From UBA1757 sp963617485 (GTDB lineage: Bacteria > Bacteroidota > Bacteroidia > Bacteroidales > UBA1402): a DNA stretch of 64,000 nt. The position numbers and the translations under genes were made by a program. Of the stretch, positions 43,044-52,039 are shown one piece after another; within the stretch, counting starts at the first letter, position 1; each line of letters starts with the position of its first letter. The stretch lies in contig CAVEPA010000004.1 in NCBI GenBank assembly GCA_963617485.1, positions 101,116 through 165,115 on the forward strand, in the 5' to 3' direction. The notes beneath the pieces were generated by a model that saw nothing but the letters and a program-made list of their open reading frames with translations, was not told where the DNA came from and ran no database searches.

Positions 43044-44117
43044 ATGAGCAACACTTTCGGGCATATCTTCCGGCTGACGAGCTTCGGCGAATCGCACGGA
43101 CCGGCCATAGGCGGCGTCATCGATGGCTGCCCGGCCGGCCTGGAGGTCGAGCTGGGCTTTATCCAAGCCCAGCTCGACCGTCGCCGGCCGGGCAGCAGCC
43201 GCTTGGGCACCCAGCGCCAGGAAACCGACCGCGTCGAAATACTGTCGGGCGTTTTCGAGGGCAAGACCACGGGCGCACCCATCGGCTTTTTGGTACACAA
43301 CACCAACCAGCACAGCCAAGACTACGAAGCGCTGCGCAATGTGTACCGACCCTCACATGCCGACTATACCTACACCGCCAAATACGGGCTGCGCGACCAT
43401 CGCGGCGGCGGCCGTTCCTCGGCGCGCGAAACCATAGCCCGCGTGGTGGCCGGCGCGTTTGCCCAACTGGCCCTCCGCAAAATGGGTATCAGCATCGAAG
43501 CCTTTTCCACCCGCATCGGCCCGCTGGCCATTGCGCCCGACTGTCCCTTCGACAGTAGCGTAGCCAGCGGTAACGAACTGCACTGTCCCGATGCGGCCAT
43601 GGCCTGGGCCATGGCCGACCTGCTGACCCAAATGCGCGAAGATCAGAACAGCCTCGGTGCCCACGTGCATTGCATTGTCAAGGGAGTACCCGCCGGCTGG
43701 GGCGAACCACACGCGCAGAAACTGCAGTCGATGCTGGCCGCAGCCATGTTGTCTATTCCCGCCTGCAAGGGCTTCGAATACGGCACAGGCTTCGATGTCA
43801 GCTTGAGCGGCGCCGAGGCCAACGATGCCTTCTACAGCGAAAATGGTCGCATCCGCACGCGCAGCAATCACAGCGGCGGCATCCAAGGAGGCATCTCCAA
43901 CGGAGAAGACATCTACTTCAATGTCGCCTTCAAGCCCATCGCCAGCATTGCCCGCGAACAGGAAAGCACCGACCTGCAAGGCCAGGCCTGCCGTCTGCAA
44001 ATACACGGCCGCCACGACCCCTGCGTGCTGCCCCGTGCCCTGCCCGTAGTGGAGGCCATGACCGCCATCACCTTACTCGACGCTTGTCTATTATCCAAAT
44101 CATCACGCTATGAATAA
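43044..44117 (+). CDS. aroC: Chorismate synthase
   Basis: AroC converts EPSP to chorismate, the last step of the shikimate pathway, using reduced FMN. The 357-residue protein opens with NTFGHIFRLTSFGESHGPAIGGVIDG and has the FMN/EPSP motifs RPSHADYTYTAKYG, DHRGGGRSSARET, and the late GGIQGGISNGEDIYFNVAFKP. Length is normal. A strong palindrome lies in its 5' part (43129-43193). The stop overlaps the DPP III start by 8 nt (ATGAATAA), which suggests translational coupling. Confidence 0.96.
   Translation: MSNTFGHIFRLTSFGESHGPAIGGVIDGCPAGLEVELGFIQAQLDRRRPGSSRLGTQRQETDRVEILSGVFEGKTTGAPIGFLVHNTNQHSQDYEALRNVYRPSHADYTYTAKYGLRDHRGGGRSSARETIARVVAGAFAQLALRKMGISIEAFSTRIGPLAIAPDCPFDSSVASGNELHCPDAAMAWAMADLLTQMREDQNSLGAHVHCIVKGVPAGWGEPHAQKLQSMLAAAMLSIPACKGFEYGTGFDVSLSGAEANDAFYSENGRIRTRSNHSGGIQGGISNGEDIYFNVAFKPIASIAREQESTDLQGQACRLQIHGRHDPCVLPRALPVVEAMTAITLLDACLLSKSSRYE
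43129..43193 (+). repeat. 65-nt interrupted palindrome inside aroC
   Basis: A perfect 15-bp inverted repeat (43145-43159 and 43165-43179) with a 5-nt loop, extended by an 11-bp outer repeat (43129-43139 and 43183-43193) with a small internal loop (5 nt and 3 nt). It lies in the coding sequence for residues about 29-50 and has no T-run after it, so it is not an obvious terminator. Confidence 0.85.
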
Positions 44118-46107
44118 ATTTTTCTGTTTAGCTATGACAGCTTTACTCGCGTGCGCATGTTGCCATGCGCCCAAAGACGATTTCAAGTATGTTGACGACC
44201 GTTTCGCCGACATCGAGATTCTGCATTATCAGGTTCCCGGTTTCGAAGAGCTGAGCCTTCAGCAGAAAGAGCTGGTCTATTATCTGAGCGAAGCCGCCCT
44301 TTACGGCCGCGACATTCTCTACGACCAGAACTGTGCCTATAACTTGCCCATCCGCAAGACCCTCGAAGCCATTTATCAATATAGCACCTGCGACAAGCAT
44401 ACTGCCGACTGGCAGGCTTTCGAAGTCTACCTCAAGCGCGTGTGGGTTTCCAACGGCATTCATCATCATTATGCCTGCGACAAATTCACGCCCGGCTTCA
44501 GCCAAAGTTTCTTCACCGAAGCGCTGCAAAGCGTTCCCCAAGACAAATTGCCCGCCGACAGACAGGCTTTGATTGACGAACTCTGCCCCGTCATCTTCGA
44601 TGCCGGTATCGCTGCCAAGCGTGTCAATCAGAAAGAGGGCGACGACCTGTTGCTGACTTCGGCCAACAACTATTACAAGAATGTCAGCCAGAAGGAAGCC
44701 CAAGATTTCTACGCCGCCATGGCCGACCCCAACGACCCCCAACCCATTTCCTACGGTCTGAACAGCCGTCTGGTCAAGAAGAACGGCCGACTGGTGGAAG
44801 AAGTCTGGAAAATTGACGGCATGTACGGTGCCGCCATCGAAAAAATAGTCTATTGGCTGGAAAAGGCCCAAGCCGTTGCCGAGAACGAGCATCAGGCCAA
44901 GGTTATCGCCACCCTTATCGACTACTACAAGAGCGGCAACCTGCGTACCTTCGATGCCTACAACGTCCTGTGGGTAAAAGACACGCAGTCGCAAGTGGAC
45001 TTCGTGAACGGCTTTATCGAAAACTACGGCGACCCCATCGGCATCAAGTCGAGCTGGGAAGCCCAAGTGAATTTCAAGAATCTGGAAGCCTCGCACCGCA
45101 CCGAGATTATCAGCCAAAATGCCCAGTGGTTCGAAGACCGCGCCCCCATCGACGAACGCTTCCGCAAGAAAGAAGTGAAAGGCGTTTCGGCCAAAGTTAT
45201 CACCGTAGCCATGCTGGGCGGCGACTGCTACCCCACTACGCCTATCGGCATCAACCTGCCCAATGCCGACTGGATACGCCGCGATTACGGTTCCAAGTCG
45301 GTCACCATCGAGAACATTACCGAAGCTTACAGCAAGGCTTCCATGGGCGATGGCCACAACGAGGAATTTATGTGGAGCAAGAAGGAAATCGAACTCTACG
45401 AAAAATATGGTTATCTCACCGACAACCTGCACACCGATTTGCACGAATGTCTGGGCCACGGCTCAGGACAATTGCTGCCCGGCACAGACCCCAACGCGCT
45501 CAAGGCCTACTCTTCTGTCATGGAAGAAGCACGCGCCGACCTGTTTGCCCTCTACTTCCTCGGTGACGAGAAGCTGGTGGAACTGGGCATCCTGCCTAAC
45601 CATGAAGCCTACAAGGCCGAATACTACGAATATATGATGAACGGTGCCATGACCCAGCTCAAGCGTATCGAACCGGGCAACAACATCGAGGAATCGCATA
45701 TGCGCAACCGCGCCCTTATCGCCAACTGGGTGCTTGAACACGCCGGTCCCAAGGTGGTAGAGCTTTGCAAACGCGATGGCAAGACCTACCTGCGCGTTCA
45801 CGACTACAAGGCCCTGCGTCAGAGCTTCGGCGAATTGCTGGCCGAAATCCAGCGCTGCAAGTCTGAAGGCGATTTCGATGCCGCCCAGGCTTTGGTCGAA
45901 GGCTATGGTGTCAAGGTTGACTCGGCTTTGCATCAGGAAGTGCTGGAACGCTACAACAAGCTCAATCTAGCTCCCTACAGAGGCTTTGTCAATCCCGTGC
46001 TGACACCCGTCTTCGAGAACGGCAAGATTGTCGATGTATTGGTTTCTTACGGCGAATCGTATGTAGACCAGCATCTGCGTTATTCCAAACAATACAGCAC
46101 ATTGTAG
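44110..46107 (+). CDS. Dipeptidyl peptidase III (M49), predicted lipoprotein
   Basis: A 665-residue zinc exopeptidase that removes dipeptides from the N-termini of short peptides. The M49 signature is His445-Glu-Cys-Leu-Gly-His450 (HECLGH, a one-residue variant of HELLGH) and the second part is Glu472-Glu473-Ala-Arg-Ala-Asp (EEARAD); together these supply the zinc ligands. A lipoprotein signal is visible (MNKFFCLAMTALLACACC), so it is likely membrane-anchored in the periplasm or on the surface; the exact cysteine is ambiguous because several follow each other. The start overlaps aroC. Confidence 0.93.
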   Translation: MNKFFCLAMTALLACACCHAPKDDFKYVDDRFADIEILHYQVPGFEELSLQQKELVYYLSEAALYGRDILYDQNCAYNLPIRKTLEAIYQYSTCDKHTADWQAFEVYLKRVWVSNGIHHHYACDKFTPGFSQSFFTEALQSVPQDKLPADRQALIDELCPVIFDAGIAAKRVNQKEGDDLLLTSANNYYKNVSQKEAQDFYAAMADPNDPQPISYGLNSRLVKKNGRLVEEVWKIDGMYGAAIEKIVYWLEKAQAVAENEHQAKVIATLIDYYKSGNLRTFDAYNVLWVKDTQSQVDFVNGFIENYGDPIGIKSSWEAQVNFKNLEASHRTEIISQNAQWFEDRAPIDERFRKKEVKGVSAKVITVAMLGGDCYPTTPIGINLPNADWIRRDYGSKSVTIENITEAYSKASMGDGHNEEFMWSKKEIELYEKYGYLTDNLHTDLHECLGHGSGQLLPGTDPNALKAYSSVMEEARADLFALYFLGDEKLVELGILPNHEAYKAEYYEYMMNGAMTQLKRIEPGNNIEESHMRNRALIANWVLEHAGPKVVELCKRDGKTYLRVHDYKALRQSFGELLAEIQRCKSEGDFDAAQALVEGYGVKVDSALHQEVLERYNKLNLAPYRGFVNPVLTPVFENGKIVDVLVSYGESYVDQHLRYSKQYSTL

Positions 46108-46111
46108 TCTT

Positions 46112-46558
46112 ATGGAAATTTGGCTTATCTGGATGTTGGCAGCCCTTTTGTTGCTGCTGGTTGAAATTCTCACGCCAGGCTTTGCCTGTGCCTGTTTTGC
46201 CATAGGCTGTCTTTTCAGTTGTGTCCTCAGTGCCATTGCGCCGGACACGCTGAACTGGCAGATTGCCCTATTCGTAGTCGGTTCGCTGCTCTCCTTCATC
46301 TTTGTCCGTCCGGTCGCCCTGAAGTTTCTATCGCGACGCGCCGATCGCAAAGGCGGCTACAAGTCGAATATGGAGAGCCTGATTGGCCGCGAAGCCCTAG
46401 TGGTCGAAGCCATTCCCGCCCATGGTCTGGGCCGGGTCAAGATTGACGGTGATGAATGGCAGGCCCGTCTGGAACACGACAGCGACGAAAGCGTGGCCGT
46501 CGGTACCCGCGTAACGGTGCTCTCATACGACAGCATCATCCTGACAGTAAAACTCTAA
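46112..46558 (+). CDS. NfeD-like membrane protein
   Basis: A 148-residue protein of the NfeD-like family: two or three N-terminal membrane helices (about 2-75) and a C-terminal OB-fold (about 85-148), with LIGREALVVEAIPAHGLGRVKIDGDEWQAR and VGTRVTVLSYDSIILTVK. NfeD proteins are usually encoded next to, and cooperate with, SPFH/stomatin proteins; here the SPFH gene is 18 bp downstream. It starts 4 bp after DPP III. The molecular function is not established. Confidence 0.9.
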   Translation: MEIWLIWMLAALLLLLVEILTPGFACACFAIGCLFSCVLSAIAPDTLNWQIALFVVGSLLSFIFVRPVALKFLSRRADRKGGYKSNMESLIGREALVVEAIPAHGLGRVKIDGDEWQARLEHDSDESVAVGTRVTVLSYDSIILTVKL

Positions 46559-46576
46559 CTACTAAATACTTGACTT

Positions 46577-47560
46577 ATGGATTTCACAACAGTTCTTCTT
46601 CTGGTACTCGCATTCATCATCGTCGTTTATATTCTGCGAGGCATCAAAATCATTCCCCAGTCGGAAACCCGCGTCGTTGAACGTCTGGGCAAATTCGACC
46701 GCGTGCTCAGCCCCGGTGTCAACATCGTGCTGCCCATCATCGAGCGCACCAAAATGGTGACAGCCCGCAAGGTGGTCAACTCCCAGTTCTCCAACGAACC
46801 CATCATCAGAATGTACAGTTCTTCGGTTATCGACTTGCGCGAACAGGTGTACGATTTCCCCAAACAGACGGTTATCACCAAAGATAATGTCAGCACGCAA
46901 ATCAATGCCCTGCTCTATTTCCAGATTGTAGACCCCAAGAAGTCGGTTTACGAAATCGACAATTTGCCCAACGCCATCGAGAAGCTGACCCAGACCACGC
47001 TGCGTAACGTTATCGGCGAGCTGGAACTGGACGAAACCTTGACTTCGCGCGATACCATCAACTCCAAGCTGCGCGTCGTTCTCGACGAAGCCTCCAACAA
47101 ATGGGGTGTCAAGGTGAACCGCGTGGAACTGCAGGATATCACCCCACCCGACAGCGTACGCGAATCGATGGAAATGCAGATGCAGGCCGAACGTATGAGA
47201 CGTGCCGAAATTCTGCGTGCCGAAGGTGAAAAGAAATCGGCCATCCTCAAGTCGGAAGGTGACAAGGCATCTGAAATCAACAATGCCGAAGCCGAAAAAA
47301 CTGCCCAGATTCTGCGTGCCGAAGGTGAAGCCAAGGCCAAAGTGCTGCAAGCCCAAGCCGAAGCTGAAGCCATACGTCTGGTAGCCCAGGCCGTTGCTTC
47401 CACCAAGACAGACCCCGCCTCCTACACGCTGGCAGTCAAATACATCGACACGCTCAAGGAAATGGTCAGCGGCAAAGACAACAAGACCGTTTACCTTCCT
47501 TACGAGGCATCCAACATGTTGTCTTCGCTGGGCAGCATCAAGGAGATTTTCAACAAATAA
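46577..47560 (+). CDS. SPFH/stomatin-like protein (QmcA-like)
   Basis: A 327-residue slipin/stomatin-type protein: one N-terminal membrane anchor (about 5-22), a Band 7/SPFH domain (about 25-200, SETRVVERLGKFDRVLSPGVNIVLPII, ITKDNVSTQINALLYFQIVDPKKSVYEI) and a long Glu/Lys/Ala-rich coiled coil (about 205-285). It forms large oligomers at the membrane and may organise microdomains or protect from proteolysis. It is paired with the NfeD-like gene upstream and converges with hisB, with 15 bp between the stop codons. Confidence 0.93.
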   Translation: MDFTTVLLLVLAFIIVVYILRGIKIIPQSETRVVERLGKFDRVLSPGVNIVLPIIERTKMVTARKVVNSQFSNEPIIRMYSSSVIDLREQVYDFPKQTVITKDNVSTQINALLYFQIVDPKKSVYEIDNLPNAIEKLTQTTLRNVIGELELDETLTSRDTINSKLRVVLDEASNKWGVKVNRVELQDITPPDSVRESMEMQMQAERMRRAEILRAEGEKKSAILKSEGDKASEINNAEAEKTAQILRAEGEAKAKVLQAQAEAEAIRLVAQAVASTKTDPASYTLAVKYIDTLKEMVSGKDNKTVYLPYEASNMLSSLGSIKEIFNK

Positions 47561-47575
47561 GATGAAGCAAGTACG

Positions 47576-48682
47576 CTAGAGCAAGCCCTTGGTTGAGGGC
47601 AGTTCATAGCGGTAAATATCACGGCGGACGGCCATTTTCATAGCCAGGGCAAAGGCTTTGAAAATGGCCTCCGCCTTATGATGTTCGTTCTGTCCTTCAG
47701 CCTTGATGTTCAGATTCATACGGGCCGCATCGCTCAGCGACTTGAAAAAGTGCAGAAACATCTCACAGGGCACATCGCCCACATATTCCCGTCTGAAATC
47801 CACGTCCCACACCAGCCAGGGCCGTCCGCCGAAGTCGAGGGCCAGCGAGCAAAGGCAATCGTCCATGGGCAGACAATAGCCGTAACGGTCTATGCCGCGT
47901 TTGTTGCCGAGCGCCTGTAGGATAGCTTCACCGAGTGCAATGGCCGTGTCTTCGATGGTATGGTGTTCGTCCACCTGCAAATCGCCCTTGGTGATAACGG
48001 TAAGGTCGCTTAGGCTGTGACGCCCGATTTGGTCGAGCATATGGTCGAAGAATTTCAGGCCGGTATCGATATGCGTCTTGCCCCTTCCGTTCAAGTCTAT
48101 TTCCACCAGCACATCGGTTTCCTTACTCACACGGTGCACACGCGCCTTGCGTCCACCGGCAAACAGCAAATCGGCGATAGCATCCCAAGAGGCCAGTTGC
48201 GTGCATCCTTCGGGAGCCTGCTGTTGCATGGTCTCGTCGAGCAGTATGGCCTGCGCGCCCAAATTCTGCGCCAGCTGCACATCGCTCAGGCGGTCGCCTA
48301 TCACGTACGAAGTGGTCAGGTCGTAGTCGGGATTGTCGATGTAAGACTGCAGCATAGCCACCCCCGGTTTGCGCGTGGGTGCGTGCTCGGCTTCCAGTGT
48401 CTTGTCGATAAAAATGGCATCAAAACGGATGCCCTCGCCCTGCAACACCTGCAGCATCTTGCCCTGCACGATGTCGAAGTTTTCCTGAGGATAGGCTTCC
48501 GTTCCCAAACCATCCTGATTGGTCACCATCACCAATTCAAAATCGAGATTGCGGGTGATGAAATATAGGTTGCGCAACACGCCGGGCAAAAACTCCAGCT
48601 GTTGCAGCGTATCTACCTGAAAGGTAACGGGCGGCTCCTTGATAAGGGTACCGTCCCTGTCGATAAAGAGGACTCTTTTCAT
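47576..48682 (-). CDS. hisB: Bifunctional histidinol-phosphatase / imidazoleglycerol-phosphate dehydratase
   Basis: A 368-residue fusion catalysing steps 6 and 8 of histidine synthesis. The N-terminal HAD phosphatase has the nucleophile loop Asp8-x-Asp10-Gly-Thr (FIDRDGTLI) and residues about 1-165; the C-terminal IGP dehydratase (about 175-368) has GLKFFDHMLDQIGRHS and DEHHTIEDTAIALGEA with the metal-binding histidines, and the late CEMFLHFFKS and NEHHKAEAIFKA. It is the last gene of hisGDCB and starts 1 nt after the hisC stop. It ends only 15 bp from the SPFH stop on the other strand. Confidence 0.96.
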   Translation of the reverse strand: MKRVLFIDRDGTLIKEPPVTFQVDTLQQLEFLPGVLRNLYFITRNLDFELVMVTNQDGLGTEAYPQENFDIVQGKMLQVLQGEGIRFDAIFIDKTLEAEHAPTRKPGVAMLQSYIDNPDYDLTTSYVIGDRLSDVQLAQNLGAQAILLDETMQQQAPEGCTQLASWDAIADLLFAGGRKARVHRVSKETDVLVEIDLNGRGKTHIDTGLKFFDHMLDQIGRHSLSDLTVITKGDLQVDEHHTIEDTAIALGEAILQALGNKRGIDRYGYCLPMDDCLCSLALDFGGRPWLVWDVDFRREYVGDVPCEMFLHFFKSLSDAARMNLNIKAEGQNEHHKAEAIFKAFALAMKMAVRRDIYRYELPSTKGLL

Positions 48683-48683
48683 T

Positions 48684-49712
48684 TTAGTGATTTTTCATTG
48701 CCTGGATAAGTTGTGCGTTTTCATCGGGCGTTCCCACCGTAATGCGCAGACAGCCTTGACAGAGCCGTACGCGATTGCGGTTACGGACGATAATGCCCCG
48801 GCTTACCAAATAGCGGTACATAGCATCGGCATCGTCCACTTTTACCAAAAGGAAATTGGCATCGCTGGGATAGATGTGTCTGACCATGGGCAGTGCCTGC
48901 AGCTCGCGACGCATCACTTCGCGCTGGGCCAGTGTTTCCTTCACCCAAGCGGCCGTCTGCTGCGGCTTTTGCAGCTGTTCCAGCATCAAGGTTTGGGTCT
49001 GGATGTTCACGTTATAGGGATACTTCACCTTGTTGTAAAGGGCGATGATTTCGGGCGATGCAAAAGCCATGCCCAGTCTGAGGCCCGCACTGGCCCAAGC
49101 CTTGGAAAAAGTCTGGAATACCAGCAAATTGGGATAACGCTCGAGCCGCGACAGCCACGAAGGCTGAGAGGAAAAGTCGATGTAGGCCTCATCCAGCACC
49201 ACGATGGCCGGACAGGCCTCCAACAAGGCTGTTATTTCTTCGCTGGGCAGGCTGTTGCCCGTGGGATTGTTGGGCGAACATAAAAAGACGAGCTTGGTGT
49301 GGTTGTCGCAGCGTTGCAGCAGCTCGGCGGCCTTGAAGCTGAAGGCAGCGTTGAGCGGATGTTCACGGTATTCCACCGCATTGATGTCGGCACAGACCTT
49401 GTACATACCGTAGGTGGGCGCAATGGCCACCACATTGTCCAGACCGGGTTCGCAGAATATTCTGAATGCCAGGTCGATGGACTCGTCGCTGCCGTTACCC
49501 AGAAAAATATGGTCTTCGCTCAGGCCTTTGATGGTGGCAATCTTTTGCTTGACAGCCAGCTGCATGGGGTCGGGATAGCGGTTGTAGGGCGCATTGTAGG
49601 GGTTTTCGTTGGCATCGAGATAGACCGAGGCCTCTCCTTCGAACTCGTTGCGGGCACAGGAATACGGCTGCAATGCCGCAATATTTTTTCTTACTAATCG
49701 ACTGATATCCAT
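48684..49712 (-). CDS. hisC: Histidinol-phosphate aminotransferase
   Basis: A 342-residue PLP-dependent aminotransferase (class I/II fold) converting imidazole-acetol phosphate to histidinol phosphate. Visible are YLDANENPYNAPYNRYPDP, FLGNGSDESIDLAFRIFCEPG, FLCSPNNPTGN, VVLDEAYIDFS and the PLP lysine in VFQTFSKAWASAGLRLG. I chose the ATG at 49712 (residues MDISRL); the longer frame continues through the end of hisD. The gap to hisD is 4 nt and to hisB 1 nt. Confidence 0.96.
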   Translation of the reverse strand: MDISRLVRKNIAALQPYSCARNEFEGEASVYLDANENPYNAPYNRYPDPMQLAVKQKIATIKGLSEDHIFLGNGSDESIDLAFRIFCEPGLDNVVAIAPTYGMYKVCADINAVEYREHPLNAAFSFKAAELLQRCDNHTKLVFLCSPNNPTGNSLPSEEITALLEACPAIVVLDEAYIDFSSQPSWLSRLERYPNLLVFQTFSKAWASAGLRLGMAFASPEIIALYNKVKYPYNVNIQTQTLMLEQLQKPQQTAAWVKETLAQREVMRRELQALPMVRHIYPSDANFLLVKVDDADAMYRYLVSRGIIVRNRNRVRLCQGCLRITVGTPDENAQLIQAMKNH

Positions 49713-49716
49713 TTTG

Positions 49717-51012
49717 TTATTGTTTCGATCGGATAGCCACGGCATTGGCGTGGGCAAATAGTTGTTCGTTTTCGGCCATTTCGCGGATAACGGGGCCCAG
49801 ACTGTTTTGCAAGGCATCGGCCGTAATTTCCTGGAAAGTGGTCTTTTTCATGAAACTGTCTACGCTCAGACCGCTATAGGCACGGGCATAGGCTTTGGTT
49901 GGCAAGGTGTGGTTGGTACCGGAAGCATAGTCACCGGCACTTTCGGGCGTATAGTTGCCAAGGAAAACGGAGCCTGCGTTGCGCACCTGCTCAGCGAGCT
50001 GCCGGCAGTCTTGCGTAGAAATAATCAGGTGTTCAGGGGCATAGCCGTTGGTGAAATCCATCCACTGGCGACGGGGCAAGACCACGATACGACTGTTGGC
50101 CAAAGCTTTTTCTGCAATCTCGCGACGCGGCAACAATGCACACTGTCGTTGACACTCCGCCATAGCCTGTTGGGCCAAAGACTCGCTGTCGGTGATTAGG
50201 AGCACCTGGCTGTCCACCCCATGTTCGGCCTGTGAGAGCAAATCGGCGGCCACAAAAGCGGGAACGGCCGTTTCATCGGCCAACACTTCCACCTCGGAGG
50301 GTCCGGCAGGCATATCAATGGCGGTGTCTTCCAGACTCAACATCTGCTTGGCGGCCGTCACATACTGGTTGCCTGGGCCGAAAATCTTATACACTCGGGG
50401 CAAGCTTTCGCTACCGTAAGCCATGGCGGCGATGGCCTGTACCCCACCCAACTTGAAGATTTTCTCCACGCCGCAAAGTTGGGCGGTATAGAGTACGGCA
50501 GGATGTATCTGTCCGGTCTGACGGCTGGGAGGCGAGCAAAGCACGATTTCGCGGCAACCGGCCAGTTTGGCGGGAATGGCCAGCATCAGCACCGTCGAGA
50601 AGAGCGGTGCCGTGCCACCGGGAATATACAGCCCCACCTTGTCGATGGCGATGGCCTTTTGCCAACATTGCACACCGGGCATAGTCTCGATACTGAACAG
50701 ACGGCCGTCCGGGCGGGCGGGCAACTGGGCACGGTGGAAGGCTTCCACATTCGCTTTAGCCCTGGCAATGGCATTCTTGAGCGCGGGCGACACCAAACTT
50801 TCGGCTGCCTGCAGTTCAGAAGGGGACACTTGCAAGCTGTCCAACGCCACACCGTCGAAACGGGCTTCGTACTCTTTCAAGGCAGCATCGCCGCGATCCT
50901 TCACGTCTTGCAGTATGGCCGACACTTGTCCGAAGAGCTGGCGGCTGTCGTTGGCTGGCCGGCGCATCAGCGCCGGCCAGGCCTCTCGTTGAGGATTCAG
51001 AATTATTTCCAT
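49717..51012 (-). CDS. hisD: Histidinol dehydrogenase
   Basis: A 431-residue NAD+-dependent, Zn2+-containing enzyme oxidising histidinol to histidine in the last two steps. Family segments seen are YIPGGTAPLFSTVLMLAIPAKLAG, FKLGGVQAIAAMAYGSESLPRVYKIFGPGNQYV, DMPAGPSEVEVLADE and the zinc/active-site region NHTLPTKAYARAYSGLSVDSF. I took the ATG at 51012; the upstream frame begins at a TTG and would overlap the hisG stop. It starts 10 bp after hisG. Confidence 0.96.
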   Translation of the reverse strand: MEIILNPQREAWPALMRRPANDSRQLFGQVSAILQDVKDRGDAALKEYEARFDGVALDSLQVSPSELQAAESLVSPALKNAIARAKANVEAFHRAQLPARPDGRLFSIETMPGVQCWQKAIAIDKVGLYIPGGTAPLFSTVLMLAIPAKLAGCREIVLCSPPSRQTGQIHPAVLYTAQLCGVEKIFKLGGVQAIAAMAYGSESLPRVYKIFGPGNQYVTAAKQMLSLEDTAIDMPAGPSEVEVLADETAVPAFVAADLLSQAEHGVDSQVLLITDSESLAQQAMAECQRQCALLPRREIAEKALANSRIVVLPRRQWMDFTNGYAPEHLIISTQDCRQLAEQVRNAGSVFLGNYTPESAGDYASGTNHTLPTKAYARAYSGLSVDSFMKKTTFQEITADALQNSLGPVIREMAENEQLFAHANAVAIRSKQ

Positions 51013-51022
51013 AGCGCCACTG

Positions 51023-51874
51023 TTAAACAATCATCTTTTCGATGGGCATAACCAAAATTCCTTCGGCACCGATACTTTTGAGCTTGCCGATGATTTCCCA
51101 AAAGCGGTTTTCCTCCACCACCGAGTGTACCGACGACCAGCCGCTTTCGGCCAGCGGCGTCACCGTGGGCGACTCCATGCCGGGCAAAAGCTGGCAGACA
51201 TCCTGTATGCGGTCGTTGGGGATGTTCAACATGATGTACTTCTTGCCCTCGGCAGCCCTGATGGCATTGAAGCGGAATATCAGTTCGTCCACCACGGCCT
51301 GTTTTTCGGGCGAGAGATTGTTGTTCACGATAAAGAGCGCCTCCGACTGCATCACCGTTTCCACTTCCTTCAGGCGATTGGTTACCAGCGTGCTGCCCGA
51401 GCTGACAATATCGAAAATGGCATCGGCCATACCTATACCGGGAGCGATTTCCACCGAGCCCGTAATAACGTGAATATCAGCCTTTATGCCTTTGTCAGTC
51501 AGAAAATTTTTGAGGATAAGCGGATAAGAAGTGGCAATGGTCTTGCCTTGGAACCAGTCCAAACCCTCATAGACAGCGTCTTTGGGGATGGCCAGCGACA
51601 AACGGCAGTGGCTGAAGCCCAAACGGTGCGCAATGGGAGCCTGACATTCCTTTTCGGCCCATTCGTTCTCGCCGACAATGCCGGCATCGGCCACGCCCGA
51701 CTCCACCGATTGGGGAATGTCGTCATCGCGCAAAAAGAGTATTTCAACGGGGAAGTTCTTGGCGGGTACCAACAGGACGCGTTTACCGGCATCCACCTTT
51801 ACGTTGGCTTCGCTGAGCAAGGCCATCGTGTCTTCGTACAGACGGCCTTTTCCTTGAATGGCAATTCGTAGCAT
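51023..51874 (-). CDS. hisG: ATP phosphoribosyltransferase, long form
   Basis: HisG makes N1-(5-phosphoribosyl)-ATP, the first step of histidine synthesis. At 283 residues it is the long, histidine-regulated form: catalytic part with RIAIQGKGRLYEDTMALLSEAN, GVADAGIVGENEW and IVSSGSTLVTNRLKEVETVMQSEA, followed by a C-terminal ACT-like HisG_C domain (about 205-283, VTPLAESGWSSVHSVVEENRFWEIIGKLKSIGAEGILVMPIE) that binds histidine for feedback inhibition. The ATG at 51874 is chosen; a longer frame extends into the attenuator. It is the first structural gene of the his operon. Confidence 0.96.
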   Translation of the reverse strand: MLRIAIQGKGRLYEDTMALLSEANVKVDAGKRVLLVPAKNFPVEILFLRDDDIPQSVESGVADAGIVGENEWAEKECQAPIAHRLGFSHCRLSLAIPKDAVYEGLDWFQGKTIATSYPLILKNFLTDKGIKADIHVITGSVEIAPGIGMADAIFDIVSSGSTLVTNRLKEVETVMQSEALFIVNNNLSPEKQAVVDELIFRFNAIRAAEGKKYIMLNIPNDRIQDVCQLLPGMESPTVTPLAESGWSSVHSVVEENRFWEIIGKLKSIGAEGILVMPIEKMIV

Positions 51875-51900
51875 AGTGTATTTAATAGGTTTTTCTTGAA

Positions 51901-51931
51901 AAACAAAAAGGCTCACCATTGACGGCAAGCC
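51901..51931 (-). terminator. Attenuator hairpin of the his operon
   Basis: On the minus strand GGCTTGCC and GGTGAGCC (51924-51931 and 51910-51917) form an 8-bp stem with two G-U pairs and a 6-nt loop, followed by TTTTTGTTT. It lies 35 nt after the leader-peptide stop and 27 nt before hisG, as expected for a transcription attenuator. A downstream GATGATG segment (51944-51950) can pair with the His codons. Confidence 0.75.
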
Positions 51932-51965
51932 CTATTTATATGACATCATCAAATATGACCAACCG

Positions 51966-52010
51966 TTAAGACTGGAGGACATGATGGTGATGATGCGAAT
52001 ATTTATTCAT
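51966..52010 (-). CDS. his operon leader peptide with five consecutive His codons
   Basis: A 14-codon ORF on the minus strand encoding MNKYSHHHHHVLQS and a TAA stop, with codons CAT CAT CAC CAT CAT for the five histidines. It lies between the putative promoter (-7 box 52040-52047) and the attenuator hairpin, about 90 nt upstream of hisG. Five adjacent histidines in a 14-residue ORF at this exact place are very unlikely by chance and match the classical his leader design. It is too short for ordinary gene finders. Confidence 0.85.
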   Translation of the reverse strand: MNKYSHHHHHVLQS

Positions 52011-52039
52011 AAAATATCTTGTTTTATGCATTTGTGATG

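Noticed and set aside
47576..47603. Terminator between the SPFH gene and hisB
   Set aside because: Only a 5-bp stem without a T-run is present in the hisB 3' end.
51875..51928. Longer hisG start at 51928
   Set aside because: It would run through the attenuator hairpin; MLRIAIQGKG at 51874 is the family-typical start.
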